Source: Chryseobacterium piscicola
GTDB lineage: Bacteria > Bacteroidota > Bacteroidia > Flavobacteriales > Weeksellaceae
Length of the DNA: 64,000 nt
Assembly (NCBI RefSeq): GCF_900156685.1
Contig: NZ_FTOJ01000007.1
Coordinates: forward strand, 124,001 to 188,000
Direction of reading: 5' to 3'
The position numbers and the translations under genes are program-made. The notes below the pieces were generated by a model. The model had not been told where the DNA came from. It worked only from the letters and a program-made list of their open reading frames with translations, and did no database searches. This document shows positions 56,291 through 64,000 of the stretch, piece by piece (the stretch's first letter is position 1; each line of letters starts with the position of its first letter).

Positions 56291-57364
56291 ATGAAAAACA
56301 CGCAAACAACTATATATCATACAAATCACAGAATAAACTGGTTTCAGAAGTTTCTTTTGATTTGTTCTGGAGGAAACATTCATATCTTGAGAAAAACGCC
56401 TAGCGAATGGAATAAATTTGCCGGAATCGGCGGAATTGTACTTTTTACTGCAGTTTTCGCAACACTATCTGCTTCTTACGCGATGTACACAATTTTTGAT
56501 GATATTTGGGCTTCATTTGGCTTTGGGATACTTTGGGGTTTAATGATTTTCAATCTAGACAGGTACATCGTTTCATCCATAAAGAAAACCGGAACTTGGT
56601 GGAACCAGATTTTAATGTCTATTCCGAGATTGATTCTGGCTACTTTTTTAGGAATAATCATTTCTAAACCTTTAGAGCTTAAAATTTTTGAAAAGGAAGT
56701 CAATAAACAACTGAATACAATTATACAACGAAATAAAACAGAGCTTCAAAAACAACTGAACGGCAGAATACTTCAACAAAGCGGACCTTTCGAAACTGAA
56801 AAAGAGCAGATTGCATTAAAAACTGCTCAGTACCAAAAGTCTTATGATTCTGCAGCGGTAGAATTAGAAAAAGAAATTTTAGGTAAACAATCAACTCTCA
56901 CGAGTGGAAAAGTTGGTTTTGGATCCAATGCCAAACGAAAACAAGAACTGAAAGAACAACGCAGACAAGATTTAGAAAACTATCAAAAGCAAGTGGCACA
57001 AAGACTAGAATATTTAGACAAAGAAATTTCAAAAGTCTATACCAATCTAGAAACAGAAAGAAAATCTACTGAAACATTTGAAGATAAATTCAATGGTTTT
57101 GCTGCAAGGCTTCAAGCCTTGGATGAATTAGGAAAAAACTCAGCCATAATAGCCACTGCTGCTGTATTTATTATGGGGCTTTTCATTTGTCTGGAAATTT
57201 CTCCGGTTTTGGTGAAACTAATTTCATCAGTAGGGCCTTATGATTATCTTTTGGAGAAAACAGAAAATGATTTTAGATTATATTCTAAAGAAAAAATAGA
57301 GAAAGGCAATGCATCTACTGATTTTAGGATAGATGATTTTAAAGATCACCTGAAGCCTCAATAG
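56291..57364 (+). CDS. DUF4407 membrane protein
   Basis: 357 residues. Four hydrophobic segments (about 45-68, 72-92, 105-125 and 285-308) flank a charged helical domain (about 130-280) rich in Lys, Glu and Gln that should form a coiled coil. GGNIHILRKTPSEWNKFAGIGG, LMIFNLDRYIVSSIKK and CLEISPVLVKL are the DUF4407 blocks. The function is unknown. It is monocistronic with a terminator 24 nt downstream. Confidence 0.82.
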   Translation: MKNTQTTIYHTNHRINWFQKFLLICSGGNIHILRKTPSEWNKFAGIGGIVLFTAVFATLSASYAMYTIFDDIWASFGFGILWGLMIFNLDRYIVSSIKKTGTWWNQILMSIPRLILATFLGIIISKPLELKIFEKEVNKQLNTIIQRNKTELQKQLNGRILQQSGPFETEKEQIALKTAQYQKSYDSAAVELEKEILGKQSTLTSGKVGFGSNAKRKQELKEQRRQDLENYQKQVAQRLEYLDKEISKVYTNLETERKSTETFEDKFNGFAARLQALDELGKNSAIIATAAVFIMGLFICLEISPVLVKLISSVGPYDYLLEKTENDFRLYSKEKIEKGNASTDFRIDDFKDHLKPQ

Positions 57365-57387
57365 CAGCACATTATATTTTAACACAC

Positions 57388-57422
57388 AGTACCTCCAGCT
57401 AGCCTGAAAGGTACTTTTTTTG
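57388..57422 (+). terminator. Terminator after the DUF4407 gene
   Basis: AGTACCT (57388-57394) pairs with AGGTACT (57409-57415) across a 14-nt loop, followed by TTTTTTTG. Confidence 0.6.
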
Positions 57423-57486
57423 TGAATTATTTTAAATTAGGAAAAGAAATATTAACTTAGCAAAACAAAATTAAAACTAAAACATC

Positions 57487-58080
57487 ATGAAAAAATTAGT
57501 ATTAGGAGGTGCTCTTCTTATGGGCATCTTATCATCCTCGCTTGTAAAAGCTCAGGGTTCAGATCCTTTTTTAGGTCAAATTGCATTTGTTCCATACAAT
57601 TTTGTTCCCAAAAATTGGGCTGCATGTAACGGACAACTTCTACCGATTTCACAAAACCAGGCATTATATACATTACTTGGAACAATGTATGGAGGAAATG
57701 GTACAACGAATTTCGCACTGCCCGATATGAGAGGAAGAGTTTTAGTACATGAAGGACAGGCTCCTGGTGGTCCTACTAACTATACGATGGGACAAAATGG
57801 TGGTACTGAATCTGTAACATTGCTGGTTACCCAAATGCCGGCTCACTCTCACACCGTAAATGCAGTAAGTACCGAAGGCAATCAAAATTCTCCTACAGAC
57901 AACCTGCCGGCAGATACCAAAGCCTTAGATAAAGAATATTCTAATGCGAATGGTAATGCAACAATGAAATCTACCATGATAAATCCTTCAGGAGGAAATC
58001 AAGCTCACGAAAACAGACCTCCATTTATTACATTAAAATGTATCATATCATTAACAGGTATTTTTCCTTCACAATTTTAA
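57487..58080 (+). CDS. Secreted tail-collar domain protein (MdpB/microcystin-dependent type)
   Basis: 197 residues. A signal peptide (about 1-22, ending VKAQG) is followed by a phage tail collar domain: FLGQIAFVPYNFVPKNWAACNGQLLPISQN, then NFALPDMRGRVLVH and a C-terminal RPPFITLKCIISL block. The family is also found in MdpB and in chromosomal adhesin-like proteins of Flavobacteriia, and does not imply a prophage. The T9SS protein gene follows after 6 nt, probably in one transcript. Confidence 0.83.
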   Translation: MKKLVLGGALLMGILSSSLVKAQGSDPFLGQIAFVPYNFVPKNWAACNGQLLPISQNQALYTLLGTMYGGNGTTNFALPDMRGRVLVHEGQAPGGPTNYTMGQNGGTESVTLLVTQMPAHSHTVNAVSTEGNQNSPTDNLPADTKALDKEYSNANGNATMKSTMINPSGGNQAHENRPPFITLKCIISLTGIFPSQF

Positions 58081-58086
58081 TATAAC

Positions 58087-58773
58087 ATGAAAACCTTATT
58101 ATTTTTGGTAATCGGAAGCTCAGCTTTCGCCCAGACAATTACGTTTAAAGGATGTCCCGATCTTTTTGAAAGTACAAACACCTATATTTTTACAAAAACT
58201 GGAGTTGATGCTTTTGGCAAAAGTATTTATGTGACCACTCCCGTTGTAGGAGATCAGCCTTGTGGTGGCATAGGAGTTTGCGAATTCAAAATCCAGTGGA
58301 ATAATATACTCACCAGATGGGAGTTTCTAGCAGATCCTGGAGATGGAAATTTTGTAAATCCATATCTTATTTATTATAACTCTACGGGTAATAATGCCGT
58401 TGCTAATCCTCCAGCTAATAACTTCGGTACTTGGGTAGAAAATACGGCAATAACCATGGGAAATTGTGGCGGAAATCTTACTGCAGCCAATTCTACTATG
58501 AGTGGAGATATACATTCATCTTTTCTTTCCACAGCTGAAAGTGTGAAAAATTCTAAAATTCAGTTATTTCCAAATCCTCTTGCAGATTTCATTAAAATTT
58601 CTGGGATTACAAAAGGTGAGTCTACAGAAATTTATACTATTTCTGGTCAGCTTGTAAGAAAAGAAGCTTTCAAAGACAGATTGAATGTTTCTGAGCTGAG
58701 CGCGGGAACATACATTTTAAGAATTATTGATAATAATGCTAAACATTATGAGTTTAAATTCATAAAGAAATAA
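58087..58773 (+). CDS. Secreted protein with T9SS type A sorting domain
   Basis: 228 residues. A short signal peptide (ending AFAQ, about residue 16), a Gly/Asn-rich middle region (about 20-140) of unknown fold and a C-terminal sorting domain (about 155-228) with IQLFPNPLADFIKI, YTISGQLVRKE and SAGTYILRI. It should be exported by T9SS. It is coupled to the tail-collar gene (6 nt) and followed by a strong terminator, so the two probably act together on the surface. Confidence 0.8.
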   Translation: MKTLLFLVIGSSAFAQTITFKGCPDLFESTNTYIFTKTGVDAFGKSIYVTTPVVGDQPCGGIGVCEFKIQWNNILTRWEFLADPGDGNFVNPYLIYYNSTGNNAVANPPANNFGTWVENTAITMGNCGGNLTAANSTMSGDIHSSFLSTAESVKNSKIQLFPNPLADFIKISGITKGESTEIYTISGQLVRKEAFKDRLNVSELSAGTYILRIIDNNAKHYEFKFIKK

Positions 58774-58793
58774 TAATCAATTTTTTTAATTCA

Positions 58794-58830
58794 AATCGGC
58801 GGTCGTTATGCGACCGCCGATTCTGTTTTT
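58794..58830 (+). terminator. Intrinsic terminator of the tail-collar/T9SS pair
   Basis: A perfect 12-bp GC-rich stem (58794-58805 with 58811-58822) around TTATG, followed by CTGTTTTT on the plus strand only. guaB converges from the right but has no T tract here. Confidence 0.82.
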
Positions 58831-58868
58831 ATGAGAAAAATTCTTTAGAACAATTGATTAAAAATCAA

Positions 58869-60329
58869 TTAAAAAGAATAATTTGGAGCTTCTGAAGTGA
58901 TGATAACATCATGTGGATGAGATTCTTTCAAACCGCTACCTGTAATCATTACCATTTTGGTATCATTCTGTAAAGCTTCTATATCCTTGGCTCCACAATA
59001 TCCCATTCCGGCTCTAAGACCTCCTGTCAACTGAAAAATCACATCTTCTAGTTTACCTTTGTGCGGAACTCTTCCTTCTATTCCTTCCGGAACGAATTTT
59101 TTTGCTTCACTTTGAAAGTATCTTTCTTTACCACCTCGCTTCATAGCAGAAAGACTACCCATTCCTTGGTAGGTTTTGAATTTTCTTCCTTGGAAAAGAA
59201 TCTCTTCACCTGGCGCTTCATCTGTTCCGGCAAGAAGTGACCCCAACATTACTGCTCCTGCTCCACTTGCGATTGCTTTTACAATATCTCCAGAAAGTTT
59301 AATTCCTCCATCAGCGATTACGGCAACATTTTTAGATTTAGCATATTCGTAAACGTTGTAAATTGCAGATAGCTGAGGAACACCAACTCCTGCAACAACT
59401 CTAGTTGTACAGATAGAACCAGGCCCAACACCTACTTTCAAAACATTTGCACCAGCTTCAATTAAATCTTTCGCAGCTTCTGCAGTAACGATGTTTCCTC
59501 CAACGATGTCCAAATCCGGATACGCTTTTCTGATTTCTGAAATTTTATCTAACACTCCTTTAGAATGACCATGAGCAGAATCAATACCAATAATATCAAC
59601 TCCGGCATTTACCAAAGCTGCAATTCTATCTAGTGTATCTTCGCCAACACCCACGCCTGCTCCTACAATTAAACGACCGTTTTGATCTTTATTTGAATTT
59701 GGATATTCAAGTTGGTTATCGATGTCTTTTATGGTAATTAAACCTACCAATTTATTATTTTCATCTACAATCGGAAGTTTTTCTACACGACTTTTTAGAA
59801 GAATTTCTTTTGCTTTTTCAAGATTGGTATTTTTATCAGAAGTAATAAGATTATTTTTGGTCATAATCTCTTCTACCTTCAAATCTAGGTTTTCCTGATA
59901 TTTCACATCTCTATTGGTAATAATCCCGATCAATGTATTTTCGGCATCAACCACGGGCAGACCAGAGATTTTATATTTTGCCATCGTTTCTTTAGCCTCC
60001 GCCAAAGTATGATCTTTAGAAAGTGTTACAGGGTCAGAAATCATTCCGTTTTCAGAACGTTTTACTCTGTTTACCTGGGCAGCTTGCTCGGCAATTGTCA
60101 TATTTTTATGAATGAAACCCAAACCACCAACTCGTGCTAATGCAATAGCCAAATCACCCTCCGTTACCGTATCCATTGCAGCGGAAACGATAGGAACATT
60201 AAGCGTAATTTTATCGGTAAGTCTTGATTTTAAAGAAACCTGATTAGGTAAAACTTCAGAATAAGCAGGGACTAGAAGCACGTCATCGAAAGTGATGGCT
60301 GTCTCTACAATTTTGTTATGAATAGACAT
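58869..60329 (-). CDS. guaB: Inosine-5'-monophosphate dehydrogenase
   Basis: 486 residues. A TIM barrel interrupted by two CBS domains (about 95-210): TKDHT and [11 protein letters not shown] in the first, [10 protein letters not shown] in the second. The catalytic cysteine is in [16 protein letters not shown], and the flap region has [11 protein letters not shown]. The enzyme oxidises IMP to XMP with NAD, the first committed step to GMP. A -7 box lies 14 nt upstream. Confidence 0.97.
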   Translation of the reverse strand: MSIHNKIVETAITFDDVLLVPAYSEVLPNQVSLKSRLTDKITLNVPIVSAAMDTVTEGDLAIALARVGGLGFIHKNMTIAEQAAQVNRVKRSENGMISDPVTLSKDHTLAEAKETMAKYKISGLPVVDAENTLIGIITNRDVKYQENLDLKVEEIMTKNNLITSDKNTNLEKAKEILLKSRVEKLPIVDENNKLVGLITIKDIDNQLEYPNSNKDQNGRLIVGAGVGVGEDTLDRIAALVNAGVDIIGIDSAHGHSKGVLDKISEIRKAYPDLDIVGGNIVTAEAAKDLIEAGANVLKVGVGPGSICTTRVVAGVGVPQLSAIYNVYEYAKSKNVAVIADGGIKLSGDIVKAIASGAGAVMLGSLLAGTDEAPGEEILFQGRKFKTYQGMGSLSAMKRGGKERYFQSEAKKFVPEGIEGRVPHKGKLEDVIFQLTGGLRAGMGYCGAKDIEALQNDTKMVMITGSGLKESHPHDVIITSEAPNYSF

Positions 60330-60342
60330 CTTTACTTTCTTG

Positions 60343-60350
60343 CAAAATTA
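60343..60350 (-). promoter_or_regulatory. -7 box of guaB
   Basis: Minus-strand TAATTTTG, 13 nt before the ATG at 60329. A TTG at the right distance is not visible. Confidence 0.45.
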
Positions 60351-60474
60351 AGACTTTTTGCCGGAATACGAAAATGCTTTTAAATAGTTTAAACAAAACT
60401 TAATAATTCATTAAATAAATTAAAAATAACCGCCTCAGAAAGACGGTCATTAATATTAAATATGAATTTGAATG

Positions 60475-61752
60475 TTAATTAATATCTCTGAGAGTACCTC
60501 CTGTAATTTTGCTAACATCAGAATCTATTTTAGGGCTGCCTTTGTACTTGATGATTGCGCCTGATGACGCTTTGGCATTGAGCTCTTTTGTGACATGTAC
60601 AGAAATCACTGCACCAGAAGTAGCTTCTACGTGCAATTTTTTTATATTAAAATCTTTTCCATTACAAATCGCTCCACTGTTAATAGCAACGGTTCCCGAG
60701 CTTGCACTCCCACTAATGTTGGCAACAGATCCACTTGTAGATTTTATGGCAATATCGTTTACGTTAATCTGAGAGTTGATTACAGCACCAGAATTTAAAT
60801 CTAAAACAGCATTATTTTTGATATTGAAATTTCCGTTCAAGAGAGATCCAGAAGACAACTCTAATAATATTTGATTTTGATTAATGGTATTCACCGAATT
60901 GAAAACCGCACCTGACGAAGATTTTATCTGTTCAATATTCGGTGCCGAAACACTGATATGTAAGGTTTTAAAATTCAAATTTTCTTTTTTATCATTCTTA
61001 ATGTAAATTTTCAAAATTCCATCCTCAACCTTTGTAATTACTTTTGAGAGTTTATCTATATCTGCAAAAACTCTTACTGAAGTCTGATTTTCCTGCGTAA
61101 AATTAACGATAATTCCATTGCTTACCTCAATCCCCGAAAACTCTCCCACGTTTCTGTTTTCGTCCATAACATTCATTTTCAAAGGGGGTTTATCCTCAAA
61201 ATTAGGTTTTCTTTTTACCGAAGAAGTGAAAACATCAGAATTAATCATTTTATTCACATCCTCCATTTTCATTTTCCCATTGAGTATAAAAATAACGATT
61301 TCATCTTTGGAATCTACATTAAAAATAAGATTTTCCAGAATTCCATCTTTTGCATTTTCTGCCAAAAACTTCATAGAAACACCATCACTTTTCACCGCCA
61401 TAAGCTCATTAAGATTCAATCTAGTAAGTAGGTTTTCTACTCTTTCGCTTTTTTCTTCATTCATTTTAATCTGACCTTTATTTTCAGATTTTAAATAATC
61501 GGGAAATGTGATTTTAGAAAAAACCAAAAGTTTTAACCCATCTACATCACGCATTATTGGCTTTATTTTCCCTAAATATTCTTCGTTGACATCAATCTTA
61601 CTAAGAAGATCAAACATCGGTTTTTTGATTTCGATTGAGGTAACTCCTTTTCTCTGTAAATCAGTAAAAAACTGATCGAGTTTATCAGACTGCGCGGTGC
61701 ACATCATCAAACCTCCAAAAAAAATCATGATGAGTAAAACTATATTTTTCAT
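60475..61752 (-). CDS. Exported DUF4252-DUF2807 fusion protein
   Basis: 425 residues. A signal peptide (about 1-20, ending CTAQ, with a Cys that could make it a lipoprotein), a DUF4252-like region (about 22-180) with DGLKLLVFSKITFPDY, then a DUF2807/GIN domain (about 205-420): a beta-helix built from repeats such as SSSGAVFNS, LSSGSLLNG, NSGAVINS and TSGSVANIS. DUF2807 proteins resemble autotransporter heads. It is the third gene after an ECF sigma factor and a putative anti-sigma factor (8 nt downstream of the latter), so it is likely the regulon's own output. The fusion of the two domains is unusual to me. Confidence 0.78.
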   Translation of the reverse strand: MKNIVLLIMIFFGGLMMCTAQSDKLDQFFTDLQRKGVTSIEIKKPMFDLLSKIDVNEEYLGKIKPIMRDVDGLKLLVFSKITFPDYLKSENKGQIKMNEEKSERVENLLTRLNLNELMAVKSDGVSMKFLAENAKDGILENLIFNVDSKDEIVIFILNGKMKMEDVNKMINSDVFTSSVKRKPNFEDKPPLKMNVMDENRNVGEFSGIEVSNGIIVNFTQENQTSVRVFADIDKLSKVITKVEDGILKIYIKNDKKENLNFKTLHISVSAPNIEQIKSSSGAVFNSVNTINQNQILLELSSGSLLNGNFNIKNNAVLDLNSGAVINSQINVNDIAIKSTSGSVANISGSASSGTVAINSGAICNGKDFNIKKLHVEATSGAVISVHVTKELNAKASSGAIIKYKGSPKIDSDVSKITGGTLRDIN

Positions 61753-61760
61753 ATTTTTTG

Positions 61761-62399
61761 CTATTCTTCGTTAAAATTTTCATTCTTATTGAATGATGCT
61801 ACCGTTTTTTTGAATTCGTTTCCCATTTTCATCAACGAAAATGTGGTGATATCTATGGCTTCTTTCTCGCTGGCAATTTTTTTCCCATTCACGATTACAT
61901 AAGAATCTTTATATCTTGAAGAATCCTGAGAAACTATATTCTGTACAAATTTGGGTTTGATTGCTTTTTTCATTCTAGCTTTCTTTGAAAGAATTTCGTC
62001 TAAATCATCGTTTTCAGCAATTGCATTTTCCACAAAAATAGAATCTTTTTTATCTCCAGACACAGAATCTGAGTAATGAACTGCCACTTGATTTTCGTGT
62101 TCATGATTTTCAGAAACAAACTCTTTTTTCTGTTTCAGGATTTCATTTTTAACTAAATTTTCCTGATATGAAATTGTATTTTTATTTAAAACTAAAAACA
62201 AGCCGAAAACTACCACCGCACAAGCCGCCATCCAAACCCATTTCGAGAGTGATTTTTTTTCATTTCGAATCGGAATAATTGGCAAATCTACTTTGCTTTC
62301 TGCTTTCTGAAGAAAATCTTCAAAATCCCAATTCATTTTTTCTTCCTTTAAGCTTTGGAAGACCTCGTTATATTTATCTTGAAATTTGTCGTTGCTCAT
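61761..62399 (-). CDS. Single-pass membrane protein, putative anti-sigma factor
   Basis: 212 residues. A cytosolic N-terminal part (about 1-48) with NWDFEDFLQKAE, one membrane segment (about 52-70, WVWMAACAVVVFGLFLVL), then an acidic extracytoplasmic domain. No zinc-binding anti-sigma motif is seen. The position right after a sigma gene (26-nt overlap), the size and the topology fit an anti-sigma factor. The call rests on context. Confidence 0.6.
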   Translation of the reverse strand: MSNDKFQDKYNEVFQSLKEEKMNWDFEDFLQKAESKVDLPIIPIRNEKKSLSKWVWMAACAVVVFGLFLVLNKNTISYQENLVKNEILKQKKEFVSENHEHENQVAVHYSDSVSGDKKDSIFVENAIAENDDLDEILSKKARMKKAIKPKFVQNIVSQDSSRYKDSYVIVNGKKIASEKEAIDITTFSLMKMGNEFKKTVASFNKNENFNEE

Positions 62400-62883
62400 A
62401 GTTCATTAATTGTGAGATTTGTTCTTTTACTTTTTGTCTGGCGCGCATGAGGTTTACTCGTACTGCGTTTTCTTCCATCTCCAAAATTTCAGAAATTTCA
62501 GACACTTCATACTCTTCTATATCTTTTAAATGAATTACCAATTTTTGTTTTTCGGGAAGCTGGTTGATAAATCCAATGATTTGTTCCTTCAGATTATTTA
62601 CATCCATACTATAAAGTTCAGAACGATAAAGTTGCATATCTGCAAATCCTAATTTTACATCGTGGTGTTTCAATCTATTCAGACATTCATTCTTAACTGA
62701 TTTGAATGCATAAGCTTTGAAATTCCCAAACCTCACTAGTTCATCCTTCTTTTGCCAAAATTTCACCATCAAATCTTGTACAACATCTTCTGCTTCATCA
62801 CTACTCATGACAAACCTTTTCGCAAAACGGAACATCTCATCTCTGAGAATAAATACCGTATTCTTGAAAGTTTCTTGGGTCAT
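62374..62883 (-). CDS. ECF-type RNA polymerase sigma factor
   Basis: 169 residues. Region 2 shows FAKRFVMSSDEAEDVVQDLMVKFWQ and region 4 has LPEKQKLVIHLKDIEEYEVSEIS with NAVRVNLMRARQKVKEQ. Group IV (ECF) sigma factors direct transcription from their own promoter and that of target genes. The next gene encodes a membrane protein that is probably its anti-sigma factor. The start at 62881-62883 agrees with the family length. A -7 box (minus-strand TATTTTTG, 62933-62940) lies 50 nt upstream, but the promoter could also be one read by the sigma factor itself. Confidence 0.92.
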   Translation of the reverse strand: MTQETFKNTVFILRDEMFRFAKRFVMSSDEAEDVVQDLMVKFWQKKDELVRFGNFKAYAFKSVKNECLNRLKHHDVKLGFADMQLYRSELYSMDVNNLKEQIIGFINQLPEKQKLVIHLKDIEEYEVSEISEILEMEENAVRVNLMRARQKVKEQISQLMNYEQRQISR

Positions 62884-62932
62884 AAGTTTTGTTTCTATTA
62901 ATGAGACAAGTTAAAATCGAAATATATTACAC

Positions 62933-62940
62933 CAAAAATA
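62933..62940 (-). promoter_or_regulatory. -7 box of the sigma factor operon
   Basis: Minus-strand TATTTTTG directly beside the terminator of the GlmU-like gene. No spaced TTG is seen, so this may be a chance match in an A/T-rich tail. Confidence 0.3.
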
Positions 62941-62968
62941 AAAAAACTTCAAAAAAATTGAAGTTTCT
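62941..62968 (-). terminator. Terminator of the GlmU-like gene
   Basis: AAACTTCAA (62944-62952) pairs with TTGAAGTTT (62958-62966) around AAAAA; the T tract lies on the minus strand. It ends the gene at 62980 and precedes the sigma operon. Confidence 0.68.
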
Positions 62969-62979
62969 CATTATTATGC

Positions 62980-64000
62980 TTAATATTCATTAAAAATATG
63001 TTTTAAAATTCCTTTATCATCCTCTGTTAAAGGCAATTTTCTTCTACCCATTACTTTTTCTGCAACTTCGTACGCCTTGTCTAATTTAAAACGTTCATCA
63101 TCTTTAAATCCGCCCCAAGAAAAGTTTTCTATCAAATTCGGAGGAAAACCTTCTTTGAATATATTAGAAGCAACCCCAATCACAGTTCCTGTATTTAGTT
63201 GAGTATTGATAGCAGTTTTAGAATGATCTCCCATAATTAAGCCCGCAAATTGCAATCCTGTATCTTGGAAATCTTTGGTTCTGTAATTCCAGAGTTTTAC
63301 ATTTCCATAATTGTTTTTAAGGTTGGAAGAATTAGTATCTGCTCCAAGATTGCACCATTCACCAATTACAGAATTTCCAACAAAACCGTCATGACCTTTA
63401 TTTGAATATCCGAAAATAATGATGTTACTAACCTCGCCACCTACTTTGGAGTGCGGACCAACCGTTGTTGCTCCATAAATTTTTGCTCCTAAATTAAATT
63501 TTGAACCTTCACAAAGCGCAATCGGACCTCGAAGATTACAACCTTCCATTACTTCAGTGTTTTTTCCGATGTAGATTTTCCCGGTTTTCGTATTGATGGT
63601 GGAGAACTCTACTTCGGCACCTTCTTCAATGAACAAATCTTCTTTATTTCCTAAAAATCCGTTGGTAGAAGACAATTCCTGAGAAGTTTTTCCATGAGTC
63701 AGCAACTTAAAATCAAAATCGATGGCTTCTTTGTTAAAACTAAAAAGGTCGGTTGGCTTTTTGAAGAAAATTAAATCTTCCTTAATATCGGTCATTTTTT
63801 CAATCTGATTGAGAGAAAAACCGTCCATATTGATTTTTGCAGCCAACAATTCATCTTCATAAACCAAAGCTTCACCTTGTTTCAAGTCTTTAATTTGTTG
63901 GACAACAGTTTCTGTCGGAAGAAAATTAGGAACTAAAAACAGACTTTCTTTTTTCTCCGGTTCCTTGAATTTCTGCTGAAGATACATTTCTGTAAACCAA
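62980..64000 (-). CDS. GlmU-like sugar nucleotidyltransferase (5' end cut by window)
   Basis: Read leftward. The frame continues upstream of the first ATG (63985-63987) to the window edge (codons for WFTE precede it), so the gene is longer than what is seen; relatives have about 390 residues. From about visible residue 115 onward it has the left-handed beta-helix of acyl- and nucleotidyltransferases: NLRGPIALCEGSKFNLGAKI, VGPHSKVGG, FVGNSVIGEWCNLGADTNSSN. The latter is typical of the alternative bacterial GlmU group. Probable role: making a UDP- or other NDP-sugar. The N-terminal nucleotidyl domain is out of the window, so substrate and start are not known. Confidence 0.8.
   Translation of the reverse strand, partial: WFTEMYLQQKFKEPEKKESLFLVPNFLPTETVVQQIKDLKQGEALVYEDELLAAKINMDGFSLNQIEKMTDIKEDLIFFKKPTDLFSFNKEAIDFDFKLLTHGKTSQELSSTNGFLGNKEDLFIEEGAEVEFSTINTKTGKIYIGKNTEVMEGCNLRGPIALCEGSKFNLGAKIYGATTVGPHSKVGGEVSNIIIFGYSNKGHDGFVGNSVIGEWCNLGADTNSSNLKNNYGNVKLWNYRTKDFQDTGLQFAGLIMGDHSKTAINTQLNTGTVIGVASNIFKEGFPPNLIENFSWGGFKDDERFKLDKAYEVAEKVMGRRKLPLTEDDKGILKHIFNEY

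Noticed and set aside
57487..58080. Prophage remnant
   Set aside because: The tail-collar gene has a signal peptide and no phage gene is nearby.
58794..58830. Terminator for guaB
   Set aside because: The hairpin has a T tract only on the plus strand, so it serves the gene ending at 58773.

Overview
The window looks like a chromosomal segment of a low-GC Bacteroidota, most probably a Chryseobacterium-like member of the Weeksellaceae. The support is: recurrent Bacteroidota-type promoters (TTG, about 19 nt, TAnnTTTG) with no consistent Shine-Dalgarno; type IX secretion (T9SS) type A and type B sorting domains; DUF1800/DUF1501 and DUF4407 genes; a fused isobutyryl-CoA mutase; and a yceD-rpmF-accB-accC order. 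The genus is inferred from protein flavour only. I saw no tRNA, rRNA, CRISPR array, prophage or intact insertion sequence apart from one RAYT gene with its REP hairpins.

Layout. 1-9 kb is housekeeping: an NrnA-type DHH phosphoesterase (cut by the window edge), rpmH, an FtsE-like ATPase, trmN6, a NtrY-like histidine kinase, ribE, pdxA, yceD-rpmF and accB-accC. 9.0-10.8 kb is a small accessory patch: a REP-associated tyrosine transposase flanked by REP hairpins, a decayed second copy, and a leucine-rich-repeat protein. rocD follows. 12.2-22.8 kb is a surface-polysaccharide cluster with six recognisable or probable glycosyltransferases, a NodB-type deacetylase, a GT-C-like membrane protein and an fdtA/fdtC/fdtB-like set for dTDP-Fuc3NAc. 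Next come gltX, accA and tsf.

27.5-38.3 kb holds three consecutive giant secreted proteins. Each has a signal peptide, an IgGFc-binding-like region, Ig/SprB-like repeats and a CHU_C (T9SS type B) tail. 38.4-45.6 kb has a secreted CarboxypepD_reg-like protein, trmB, a DUF1800-DUF1501 pair and three members of a small secreted family whose fourth member lies at 25.7 kb. The rplM-rpsI-rpsB ribosomal cluster runs leftward at 45.7-47.5 kb and is not followed by tsf. 48-64 kb carries icmF, a Dph6-like ATPase, a serine hydrolase, a PadR/membrane-protein pair, ruvC, DUF4407, a tail-collar/T9SS pair, guaB, an ECF sigma/putative anti-sigma/DUF4252-DUF2807 operon and a GlmU-like gene cut by the right edge.

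The candidates I find least explained are the four-member two-cysteine secreted family, the tandem IgGFc/CHU_C giants with a large internal duplication, the rpsB/tsf split consistent with an inversion, and the PadR promoter whose -7 box sits inside an inverted repeat. All functions were assigned by reading motifs; no database search was run.
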